From contig CANCBY010000050.1 of assembly GCA_947374445.1 (NCBI GenBank), positions 1 through 12,956 of the forward strand: 12,956 nucleotides of DNA, given 5' to 3'. The translations under genes and the position numbers were made by a program. Origin of the DNA: Pseudobdellovibrionaceae bacterium (GTDB lineage: Bacteria > Bdellovibrionota > Bdellovibrionia > Bdellovibrionales > Bdellovibrionaceae). Within the stretch, counting starts at the first letter, position 1. Each line of letters begins with the position of its first letter. Of the stretch, positions 7,564 through 12,956 are shown in pieces. The notes under the pieces were generated by a model. The model saw only the letters and a list, made by a program, of their open reading frames with translations. It was not told the DNA's origin and made no database searches.

Positions 7564-8814
7564 TTAAAAATTAAAACCATGCCAATCAAAACCAAAAGCA
7601 ACCTGATACTGTGCCGTATCGGCAAGACCCGCCAAAGCATTGGAATACTTGCCATACTCGAACTTTAAAAACATAACTTTTTCCCAGGTTTGCATAAAAC
7701 CCAGTGTTGAAATCACCTGATTGTAACGATCATCTCGCAAGATAGACCCTTCGACAGTTTTCATACTGTCGACGTGCTGATAATTTGCAAAACCTTTCAG
7801 AGAGGAGTCGTCATCCTGCAAAAAACGATAATATATTTCTAGCATCTCCAATTGGGCAGAGTGGCCTAACGGAGCAAATGCCCCAGGATTGACAGATGAA
7901 GTGAGGCTAGCATTAGCCAAGCTAATCTCATCCGATCGCGACAAGAAGCCCTGGATAAATTCCCCACGCATTCCAATTTTATCAAAAGACCAAGAACCAA
8001 ATATGGATGTTAGTACCACAGTGGCATCATTGGACATTTTATGCTGCTTGTATCGATTGCCTGAGACTTCACCATAATAGATAGCTGTTGCAATGCCATT
8101 GTCTGCTGCCACATCTCCATACTCGAGGACGAATGTCCCCGCGAGACTGTTAGCATTGATAGTCTCAAACTTCTTTTGATAACCACCACCAATCCAATTG
8201 TATTTACGAAAAAATTCTGAATTGAGTCCTGTGATCAACGAAAGCCGAGAATTGAATGCGCCAAAACGTTTTTGCAATTCAACACCCAGCTCCCGCCACT
8301 CGCTCGGCAGCAAACTCAACTCTCCGACAACAGGAACAACTGTGGCATATTGCAAAAAACTTTCTTGAGCGTTACCCAAAGAAACATAAACCGGAAATTT
8401 TCCGACTTTAATCCAAGTCATATTTTCGAGCGCATGTCGATAATAGAGCTCGCTCAAAACAACCTCGCCGCCTTTGTCTTGCTCTTTTTCAAACTCGCCA
8501 AATTCCTCAAGAGGATCGTAATCTAAAGACGAGCCTGTTCCGCCATGCTCGAACTCAACTTCGAATTCGATTTCGGACTTCGGATTGATGTAGTACTCAC
8601 CAGTTAGTTCAAGTGTCGAGAGGTCCGCCTGCCGCTTCCAATAGGGTGTCTTGGTCACGACGTCCTCAAATGTTTGATACTGCTTAGCTGTGATGTAACC
8701 CTGAAGTGAAGACTTAAATTCTGGATACTCAGCAAATGATTTTTCGAAAAAAAACATCCCAGCAAAAACGAAAGAAAATTGCATCAACTGAAATTTTAAC
8801 GCCTTTTGCCTCAT
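7564..8814 (-). CDS. Outer-membrane porin-like beta-barrel, iron operon
   Basis: Predicted outer-membrane channel, 416 aa. Signal peptide residues 1-28 (hydrophobic FSFVFAGMFFF, cleavage after SFA). The mature part shows alternating amphipathic strands and ends in Phe416 (DWHGFNF), the classic barrel C-terminus recognised by the assembly machinery. The stretch WIKVGKFPVYVSLGN (134-148) and PSEWRELGVEL (170-180) resembles the conserved core of phosphate-selective/OprP-like and related porins (GRF.vPfG ... P..WRE.Gv). Residues 81-117 are strikingly acidic (E81, 83, 85, 87, 89; then D98, D100, E103, E104, E107, E109, E111, D113, E117), which would favour cations rather than phosphate. There is no TonB box or plug domain. 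AGGA lies 9 nt before the start. It is the first gene of the porin-imelysin-di-heme operon. Transport of iron is inferred from neighbours only. Confidence 0.82.
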   Translation of the reverse strand: MRQKALKFQLMQFSFVFAGMFFFEKSFAEYPEFKSSLQGYITAKQYQTFEDVVTKTPYWKRQADLSTLELTGEYYINPKSEIEFEVEFEHGGTGSSLDYDPLEEFGEFEKEQDKGGEVVLSELYYRHALENMTWIKVGKFPVYVSLGNAQESFLQYATVVPVVGELSLLPSEWRELGVELQKRFGAFNSRLSLITGLNSEFFRKYNWIGGGYQKKFETINANSLAGTFVLEYGDVAADNGIATAIYYGEVSGNRYKQHKMSNDATVVLTSIFGSWSFDKIGMRGEFIQGFLSRSDEISLANASLTSSVNPGAFAPLGHSAQLEMLEIYYRFLQDDDSSLKGFANYQHVDSMKTVEGSILRDDRYNQVISTLGFMQTWEKVMFLKFEYGKYSNALAGLADTAQYQVAFGFDWHGFNF

Positions 8815-8852
8815 AGAATCTTTTCCTATTTCTTAATTGCACGGAGGAGCCA

Positions 8853-8881
8853 GGGCTAGGCTTCAGACCTCAGGATGTCAA
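8853..8881 (-). promoter_or_regulatory. Candidate promoter for the porin-imelysin-di-heme operon
   Basis: On the - strand a perfect TTGACA (8881-8876) is followed after 17 bp by TAGCCC (8858-8853), only 2/6 to TATAAT. The -35 is good and the -10 poor, so the promoter either needs an activator or lies elsewhere in the intergenic region. The leader would be about 40 nt. Confidence 0.25.
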
Positions 8882-8953
8882 AAAAAGTGAAATATTTTTC
8901 GTAAATGAAAGTTGATTGATAAAAAACAGAAGTCCGCTCCACCCAAATGAAAA

Positions 8954-8972
8954 CACAATGATAATCAAAAAA
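8954..8972. promoter_or_regulatory. Fur-box-like site between divergent iron operons
   Basis: Positions 8954-8972 match the 19-base Fur consensus GATAATGATAATCATTATC at 13 positions, including ten consecutive bases (ATGATAATCA, 8958-8967). A second partial half-site, ATTATCG, lies at 8984-8990. The left heptamer TGATAAT is perfect and the right arm is an A-run. The site sits midway between divergent genes for iron uptake, which is where Fur control would be expected. It does not overlap the best -35/-10 guesses for either gene. Confidence 0.4.
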
Positions 8973-9000
8973 AATAAAAAGAAATTATCGACAAAATTAT

Positions 9001-9030
9001 TTGTCTTGGTTTTGCGAAACCTGTTACAGA
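9001..9030 (+). promoter_or_regulatory. Weak candidate promoter for cupredoxin-FTR1 operon
   Basis: TTGTCT (9001-9006, 4/6 to TTGACA) and, 18 bp on, TACAGA (9025-9030, 3/6) with TG one base ahead (9022-9023), an extended -10 arrangement. An alternative -10 is GATAAT at 8960-8965 (5/6), which would place the Fur-like site directly over the promoter, but it lacks a recognisable -35. Confidence 0.25.
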
Positions 9031-9058
9031 TTTAAACGACATTACAAAAGGATAGAGA

Positions 9059-9382
9059 ATGAACATTAAAATTCTACTTGCGACATGCACATTTTTTGCT
9101 AGCACCTGCTTCGCGGACATCCGAGTGATCGAGTTAGTTATTCAAAACGGAATGTTTTTGCCAACTCAAATTGAAATTAGCAGCGATGAGCGCATTGAGC
9201 TCTTAATTAAAAACCAAGGCACCGACGCTGAAGAATTCGAAAGTCTTGCACTACGCAAAGAAAAAATAATTCTTCCAGCAAAAAGTACCACTATTAAGCT
9301 TGGCCCGTTGGCAAAAGGCACGTATCGATTTTTCGGTGACTTTCACCCAACCACTGCGAGCGGAGCAATTATTGTTAAATAA
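9059..9382 (+). CDS. Periplasmic cupredoxin-domain protein (EfeO N-domain / FtrB type)
   Basis: Small periplasmic iron-uptake partner, 107 aa. Signal peptide 1-19 (MNIKILLATCTFFASTCFA, cleavage before Asp20), then a single cupredoxin-like beta-sandwich of about 88 residues. Recognition rests on the conserved pattern of the EfeO cupredoxin domain and FtrB: NGMFLPTQIEI (30-40), LLIKNQGTDAEEFES (48-62), and GPLAKGTYRFFGDFHP (82-97) with TASGAIIV at the end. The usual type-1 copper Cys ligand is absent, as in that subfamily; Glu58, Glu59, Glu61 and His96 are candidate metal ligands. AAGGA (9048-9052) lies 6 nt before the ATG. It is 33 bp upstream of the FTR1 permease and surely co-transcribed with it. 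In Ftr/Efe systems this protein is thought to help oxidise or hand over iron to the permease. Confidence 0.92.
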   Translation: MNIKILLATCTFFASTCFADIRVIELVIQNGMFLPTQIEISSDERIELLIKNQGTDAEEFESLALRKEKIILPAKSTTIKLGPLAKGTYRFFGDFHPTTASGAIIVK

Positions 9383-9415
9383 TTTGCAATTCGTTAAATC
9401 GAAGGAGCTTTTCAC

Positions 9416-10270
9416 ATGAATTCAGGTTTTATTTTAAAAGCCACTGGCGTTATCTTCAGAGAATCGTTTGAAGCGGTTCTATTCTATGGAATTATTGTTA
9501 GCTATCTCAAGCAAAACAATCATCTCGTCGGTGGTGTGCGAGCGGCAAAAATCGGTTTTGGCCTCGGAGTGATAGTAAGCGGAATCCTTGGCTTAGCACT
9601 GACCAGAATGGATACTGCATTTTCATCAGACGTATTTTCAAATTTCGAAATCGTGGTGCTTGGTGGCGGAAGCCTAATGATGCTCTACATGGTATTTTGG
9701 ATGAATAAAAAATCAAAAACTTTGAAAAAAGAATTCGAAAAAAGTTTAGACACGAAAGGCCGCTGCGCCATTGCAGGTACAGTCTTTGTTGCGATGTTTC
9801 GCGAGGGCTTTGAGTGCTTTATTTATCTCTACAGCCTTAGTTTTGAATTTTCTTCCGAAAAGACAGAGCTAGGCCTTCGTTCAACTTTTGGATCGAACCT
9901 TATCTTAAGTTTTGCAATAGGTCTTCTACTGTCGTATTTCGTCTACCAATTGATCCTCCGTGGATCTTCATTTTTGTCGACAAAAATAGTCTTGCGCGCC
10001 ACAGGCGTTTGGCTTTTGTTGTCTTCATGCTCGCTACTTCAGTCAGCAATCGATAAAATATTTGCAGTTGGATATTTTGCGGAACTCTCCCCGGCTGTCA
10101 TAAAAACTGAGCTTCCGAGCTCAATCTCTTGGCTCACTTCATTTTTAGAGGTTTTTGTAGGCATTCGATTTGAACCTTCAAGTTTGCACTTAATCGTATT
10201 TTTTTCATATTGGGCTTTGGTTTTGTACAAGAATCCGTTGGATTTATTTGGCAAAAAAACTCTGTTTTAG
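9416..10270 (+). CDS. FTR1-family iron permease (EfeU/FtrC type)
   Basis: Inner-membrane high-affinity iron permease, 284 aa, the normal length. About seven hydrophobic segments, beginning near residues 5-30, 45-62, 77-96, 118-143, 160-182, 192-212 and 245-272. Both iron-translocation motifs of the family are intact: RESFE (Arg15-Glu19) in TM1 and REGFE (Arg129-Glu133) in TM4. The C-terminal segment FVGIRFEPSSLHLIVFFSYW also fits the family. The region around 205-220, where relatives usually read LQEAG, is QSAIDKIFAVG here, a mild divergence. AAGGAG lies 8 nt before the ATG. Co-transcribed with the cupredoxin. These permeases take ferric iron produced by a coupled oxidation step; the oxidant here is not encoded in the classical EfeB form. 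Confidence 0.95.
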   Translation: MNSGFILKATGVIFRESFEAVLFYGIIVSYLKQNNHLVGGVRAAKIGFGLGVIVSGILGLALTRMDTAFSSDVFSNFEIVVLGGGSLMMLYMVFWMNKKSKTLKKEFEKSLDTKGRCAIAGTVFVAMFREGFECFIYLYSLSFEFSSEKTELGLRSTFGSNLILSFAIGLLLSYFVYQLILRGSSFLSTKIVLRATGVWLLLSSCSLLQSAIDKIFAVGYFAELSPAVIKTELPSSISWLTSFLEVFVGIRFEPSSLHLIVFFSYWALVLYKNPLDLFGKKTLF

Positions 10271-10283
10271 CAAAGGCAAATGC

Positions 10284-10395
10284 CTAGGATTCGGCTGCTG
10301 TCGGGACTATGGCTTTTGACTCAGACAACCGAAGACTTAAAATTAAAGCGAGAACTGCGGCCTCAAGTTGCGACGAACCTGGCTGCACTCTTCAT
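10284..10395 (-). pseudogene. Possible remnant of a signal-peptide gene start, or tiny ORFs
   Basis: AAAGGAG (10408-10402) lies 6 nt before ATG 10395 on the - strand. The frame reads MKSAARFVAT and stops at 10363. In the +1 frame the sequence continues LEAAVLALILSLRLSESKA then IVPTAAES and a stop at 10284. Joined by one frameshift, the two parts look like a Sec signal peptide (basic start, hydrophobic core, SKA end) with eight further residues. Either a decayed gene 5' end, a short regulatory peptide, or chance. Confidence 0.22.
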
Positions 10396-10457
10396 ATTGT
10401 TCTCCTTTGAACGGGAAGGAAGCCGATTTGGCATTTGCAACAGGCAGACCACAAACA

Positions 10458-10565
10458 ATGTCAGCAAAAATTGGCCTTTCTCAAAATGAGACACGGCAAT
10501 CGCTTTATAATTGCATCGAATCGGCCTGCTCTTTGCTGGTCTATGCCATGAGAGGATCTACATGA
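10458..10565 (+). CDS. Doubtful small ORF, 35 aa
   Basis: ATG 10458 opens a 35-residue frame (MSAKIGLSQNETRQSLYN, then CIESACSLLVYAMRGST) with a mildly hydrophobic C-terminal half. There is no convincing ribosome binding site. Its TGA stop (10563-10565) overlaps the ATG of the following 8-codon ORF as ATGA, which is the only reason to list it. It could equally be non-coding, and the perfect TATAAT lies inside it. Confidence 0.15.
   Translation: MSAKIGLSQNETRQSLYNCIESACSLLVYAMRGST
10479..10511 (+). promoter_or_regulatory. Candidate promoter with perfect -10 for the NTase-like operon
   Basis: TATAAT at 10506-10511 is a perfect -10. No good -35 is present 16-18 bp upstream; instead that position is covered by a small dyad TCTCA-AAA-TGAGA (10479-10491), which might bind an activator. 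Start of transcription would be near 10518. Confidence 0.35.
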
Positions 10566-10588
10566 CTCTAACGGGGGTTATTTCATGA
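10562..10588 (+). CDS. 8-codon upstream ORF, translationally coupled leader
   Basis: AGAGG (10551-10555) lies 6 nt before ATG 10562, which encodes MTLTGVIS and ends in TGA at 10586-10588. That stop overlaps the ATG of the next gene as ATGA (10585-10588). The downstream gene itself has only a poor G-rich pseudo-ribosome-binding site, so terminating ribosomes may re-initiate there. Seen directly; the coupling is inferred. Confidence 0.35.
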   Translation: MTLTGVIS

Positions 10589-11925
10589 AAATGCACCTTG
10601 CGACATCCATACGATCGAACGCATCGCTTTTGAAAGCAGCACTGTTGCTAATCGTTCTCGTATCAAGCTTTCCTCAAACGGGTTGGGCTGCAGCCGGTAC
10701 TTGCTTTCATGTCCTTCAAGAACACTCCGCTGTCATCTCCCTCATCACCGATTCGAAAACTCTTGCTAAGCTTTCAAAAATTGAATCGCAAATTATTTCT
10801 GGCCCTGCTGAAGAGTGGCATGACGGAATGCAGTCAATTCTACCGAGCCAAGCAAGAAAGCTTTCAACGATTGAAGCTCTTTCGACAAATGAAAAAAAAT
10901 ATCTTCTCGCAGGGCTTAAAAAGAACCCTCAGTTTCAAAATTTGCCGCCATCTTACCAACAGCTTATTAGAATGAGTCTCAATGATCTTGAGTCTTGGAG
11001 CCAATGGATCAAGACCATCCACCGATACGGAATGAATGCAAAAACACCGCAAGCATTCAGAAATACAATCAAACAAATGCCAGAGCCTGTTCGAAGAGAA
11101 CTTGTACGACAAATTGGTGGCTTTTATGGAGACAAGACATATAAAGAATTTATGCCGTTGCTCGAGCGAGGCCTATCTAGAAATCCTAATTTGAATATTT
11201 TTACTGAACAAGAAAAAGCAGATATTTCTCAATTCTGGGAGCATCCCAAACGCATTTACGATAACCTCATTCCAATGCTGACTCAGAGCCCACAAATTCT
11301 TCGAAAGAATTTAATCGCAGGCATGCCAGGCATTGAGGCCTATAACATTTACTTGAAACAACTGAGTGAATGGATGAATTCCACGACATATTCGGCCGAG
11401 GATGTGCTGCACACAAGCCGTGCAATGCAAGTAAAGCTGAAAGAAATTTTAAAAGACCCTCAGTATCTTGAAGCACCAAGTTTTTTATCAGGCTTGATAA
11501 AACAAATTAAGCAGAACGAAGCCTATATTATAATTTACGGCTCTTTTCCCAATGGTAGAGCAAATTTTGAGTCAGGCTCAGATATCGATTTGGCCGTCAG
11601 TTACGAAAAGCTTGCAAAAGGCGACCACAACAAAGGAAAAGCGACGATTGGATTCTTCAAACCCCGACACTTGTCGACATGGGAGATCGAAGAAGCGGCC
11701 ATAGATGTTTTAAGTGCTCGTCTCGGCATTAAGAATTTTTACGACCCCCAAAAACATCGAGTAATTACAGAGAGAAAGATGTTTAACGAAAATTTAGCAG
11801 AGCTTTCACCTGTACGCTTGCGTATCTCGGCAGGTCGCATCGAGATCTTAGTCGATGATTCGAGCGGCGATGGCCTTTGGGCCAAAGCCTTTAGAGGCGA
11901 AACCATCACCGCAGAACTTGAGTGA
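10585..11925 (+). CDS. Exported protein with C-terminal nucleotidyltransferase-fold motif
   Basis: 446 aa. Residues 1-36 form a long Sec signal (basic start, hydrophobic KAALLLIVLVSSF, likely cleavage near GWA). Residues 40-310 are helical, rich in Leu/Gln/Lys and unrecognised. Residues 312-340 read AYIIIYGSFPNGR, then SGSDIDLAVS: the Pol-beta-superfamily signature hG[GS]-x(n)-DhDh, with Gly319-Ser320 and Asp333/Asp335 as expected metal ligands. A third acidic residue could be Glu420 in the strand RIEILVDD, or Asp374. The motif is that of minimal nucleotidyltransferases, which are normally cytoplasmic; a signal peptide in front is unusual. Substrate is unknown: nucleotide transfer to a protein, RNA or small molecule are all open. 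No in-frame start exists upstream because of a TGA at 10549. It is followed after 31 bp by a lipoprotein gene, a probable operon partner. Confidence 0.85.
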   Translation: MKMHLATSIRSNASLLKAALLLIVLVSSFPQTGWAAAGTCFHVLQEHSAVISLITDSKTLAKLSKIESQIISGPAEEWHDGMQSILPSQARKLSTIEALSTNEKKYLLAGLKKNPQFQNLPPSYQQLIRMSLNDLESWSQWIKTIHRYGMNAKTPQAFRNTIKQMPEPVRRELVRQIGGFYGDKTYKEFMPLLERGLSRNPNLNIFTEQEKADISQFWEHPKRIYDNLIPMLTQSPQILRKNLIAGMPGIEAYNIYLKQLSEWMNSTTYSAEDVLHTSRAMQVKLKEILKDPQYLEAPSFLSGLIKQIKQNEAYIIIYGSFPNGRANFESGSDIDLAVSYEKLAKGDHNKGKATIGFFKPRHLSTWEIEEAAIDVLSARLGIKNFYDPQKHRVITERKMFNENLAELSPVRLRISAGRIEILVDDSSGDGLWAKAFRGETITAELE

Positions 11926-11956
11926 TTCGCCCCGCCTTCCGACAAGTAAGACACAT

Positions 11957-12877
11957 ATGAAAACTAAATCAATCTTGTCTAGAATTTCTTTTGCGCTTTT
12001 TTTATTTCCACTACTGCAGTCCTGCTCTTCTACCGAATCGAAACCTTCAAATAACCCCAAGCCACCCGATTGGATCTCACAACCCACACGGCTCGTCGAC
12101 AATGGGTACATCGTGTATGTTGAAAGCGAAAGCGGACCGAGCTCTGATAAAGCCACGCTTAAAGCCGAAGGACTTGCGTTGTCGGACCTTGCCAACGAAT
12201 GCTCACTTATCCCGAAAGGCACTCGCATCGAAGACAGATATTTAGAGCCTGGCAAATATGGTCCTACAGCCTTTGTTAAACTTGCGGTTGAGTTCCAGGA
12301 TTGCACCGCAGGACAAAAAGCCAATGACGCCGACAGCATTCGAAAAATCGCCAATGCTTCATTCACTCAGCGCTTGAAAGAATACCAAGATTATCTAGAA
12401 ACCGGCGAAATCTCGAACCAAAGCAAAGAACTCGAAGTGGATCTCACTCAACCGGTACCGCCGCTTCCGCAACAGAACAGTTCTTCACAAATTCATTTCT
12501 ATGCAGTCAGGCAATATATCAGCTATCAGAAAGAGTATGTCGTGTTGGCTCCAGCAACGGCCTTTGCTCCGAACTCGCCTGAAAGCCTGCGCTTAGGTTC
12601 TGCCATTGCACCGGCCAATCAGCAGCTGCACACTTTGCAAACTGCTGAGCCACAGCTTCAAGAGAAACAGATTGCTTGGTCCAAGCTTCCTGATCAGCCC
12701 AAGGTTCAGCGCCCCTCTTATTTAAAACCGCCGGCAACGCGCACAAAAACCCTTAGTATACCTAGGGTCGACAAGCTTAAATCTGCAAGCGGCCAGAGCA
12801 ACAAAGGCAGAGGCAAAAATGGTGGAAAATCGTTTCAAAAAGCAAAACGAAAAAAACTTGATGAAACAGAGAAGTAA
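11957..12877 (+). CDS. Lipoprotein with LPP20/FlgT-like N-region and basic tail
   Basis: 306 aa. Start ATG 11957 gives a clear lipoprotein signal, MKTKSILSRISFALFLFPLLQSC, acceptor Cys23; an in-frame ATG 34 codons upstream lies inside the previous gene and would bury the signal. The ribosome binding site is weak. Residues 37-117 (PPDWISQPTR, NGYIVYVESESG, then an Ala/Leu-rich helix KATLKAEGLALSDLANEC and FVKLAVEFQDC) resemble the LPP20/FlgT-N pattern of a PxW start, a glycine-containing strand and an alanine-rich helix; this is a tentative fold-level call. Cys82 and Cys116 could form a disulfide. Residues 165-270 are Pro/Gln-rich, and the last 35 are strongly basic (GQSNKGRGKNGGKS, KAKRKK). 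A basic tail could bind nucleic acid, phospholipid or peptidoglycan. It probably acts with the exported nucleotidyltransferase-like protein encoded 31 bp upstream. Confidence 0.85.
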   Translation: MKTKSILSRISFALFLFPLLQSCSSTESKPSNNPKPPDWISQPTRLVDNGYIVYVESESGPSSDKATLKAEGLALSDLANECSLIPKGTRIEDRYLEPGKYGPTAFVKLAVEFQDCTAGQKANDADSIRKIANASFTQRLKEYQDYLETGEISNQSKELEVDLTQPVPPLPQQNSSSQIHFYAVRQYISYQKEYVVLAPATAFAPNSPESLRLGSAIAPANQQLHTLQTAEPQLQEKQIAWSKLPDQPKVQRPSYLKPPATRTKTLSIPRVDKLKSASGQSNKGRGKNGGKSFQKAKRKKLDETEK

Positions 12878-12908
12878 TTTCAAAGAAAATCATAAGATAT
12901 GTCTCAGT

Positions 12909-12956
12909 ATGAAACAAATCTCAGACCCGGTTGAAGAAGAATCACTTCAGCTGACT
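12909..12956 (+). CDS. Possible start of a further gene, truncated by window end
   Basis: ATG 12909 opens a frame reading MKQISDPVEEESLQLT to the last base. An earlier ATG at 12899 stops after 11 codons. There is no strong ribosome binding site and too little protein to name a family. It lies 31 bp after the lipoprotein stop, the same spacing as the preceding pair, so it may be a third operon member. Confidence 0.35.
   Translation, partial: MKQISDPVEEESLQLT

Larger units (their letters stand above)
10271..10584. other. 314 bp spacer between FTR1 and the exported NTase-like gene
   Basis: No established gene or clear terminator was found. It contains a - strand ATG with a very good ribosome binding site but a 10-codon frame (10395-10363), a + strand 35-codon frame starting at 10458, a perfect TATAAT (10506-10511) and an 8-codon upstream ORF overlapping the next gene. 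A short hairpin AGGCA-AA-TGCCT (10274-10285) follows the FTR1 stop but has no T-run. Frames of about 65-70 codons exist on the + strand but have poor starts and do not read like protein. Confidence 0.5.

Noticed and set aside
8912..8930. Second Fur-like match around TTGATTGATAAAAAACAG
   Set aside because: Only 9 of 19 consensus positions agree, which is expected in such AT-rich sequence.
10274..10285. Short hairpin after the FTR1 stop considered as a terminator
   Set aside because: A 5 bp stem with a 2-base loop and no following T-run.
10276..10438. 9 bp long-range inverted repeat GCAAATGCC / GGCATTTGC (10276-10284 and 10430-10438)
   Set aside because: A 9-base match in a 300 bp region is not improbable by chance and the flanks do not extend it; no sign of an insertion element.
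10280..10489. 69-codon + strand frame after FTR1
   Set aside because: The AAGG ahead of it is only 4 nt from the ATG, composition is unlike a protein, and it overlaps other equally poor frames; no family recognised.
11855..11956. Upstream ATG extension of the lipoprotein gene into the preceding gene
   Set aside because: It would place 34 residues before a well-formed lipoprotein signal; ATG 11957 is the sensible start.
11848..12366. 172-codon - strand open frame antisense to the NTase-like and lipoprotein genes
   Set aside because: It overlaps two well-supported genes, lacks a ribosome binding site and reads as low-complexity Ser/Leu-rich translation of the opposite strand.
1..12956. Search for CRISPR repeats, tRNA/rRNA, transposase or phage genes
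   Set aside because: No direct-repeat arrays, RNA gene signatures or mobile-element proteins were seen in either strand.

Overview
The window is ordinary bacterial chromosome: moderately AT-rich, tightly packed, with no mobile element, CRISPR array, tRNA or rRNA. Nearly every protein is predicted to be exported. Five carry a lipoprotein or Sec signal that I can read directly, and one is an outer-membrane barrel, so this is a Gram-negative envelope-oriented gene set. The mix (S9 prolyl oligopeptidase lipoprotein, YegD-like Hsp70, imelysin, di-heme oxidoreductase, many secreted orphans) would fit a Bdellovibrionota-like or other deltaproteobacteria-like genome. That placement is inference from gene content and style, not a match to a known genome.

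Layout. Positions 1-1074 hold the 3' part of an exported-type protein of unknown function on the + strand. Next is a + strand prolyl-oligopeptidase-family lipoprotein (1233-3350), preceded by a short region with two dyad symmetries and a candidate extended -10 promoter. Its stop codon lies 4 bp from that of a convergent - strand YegD-like Hsp70 protein (3355-4701).

The core of the window (4787-10270) is a divergent iron-acquisition locus. On the - strand, in transcription order, are an outer-membrane porin-like barrel (7564-8814), an imelysin/M75 lipoprotein with an intact GxHxxE motif (6384-7544) and a di-heme (two CxxCH) DUF1111-type oxidoreductase lipoprotein (4787-6370). On the + strand, from the shared 244 bp intergenic region, are an EfeO/FtrB-type periplasmic cupredoxin (9059-9382) and an FTR1/EfeU permease with both RExxE motifs (9416-10270). 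The shared region holds a 13/19 match to the Fur box. Together the five genes could form an outer membrane-to-cytoplasm iron route in which the two halves of EfeO are separate proteins, the EfeB peroxidase is absent, and a di-heme cytochrome and a dedicated porin are added. The combination, not the individual families, is the most promising item here.

After a 314 bp spacer that contains odd short ORFs with good ribosome binding sites and ATGA stop/start overlaps, there is a + strand pair: an exported protein with a C-terminal nucleotidyltransferase-fold signature (10585-11925) and a lipoprotein with an LPP20/FlgT-like N-terminal region and a basic tail (11957-12877). A further reading frame begins at 12909 and runs off the window.
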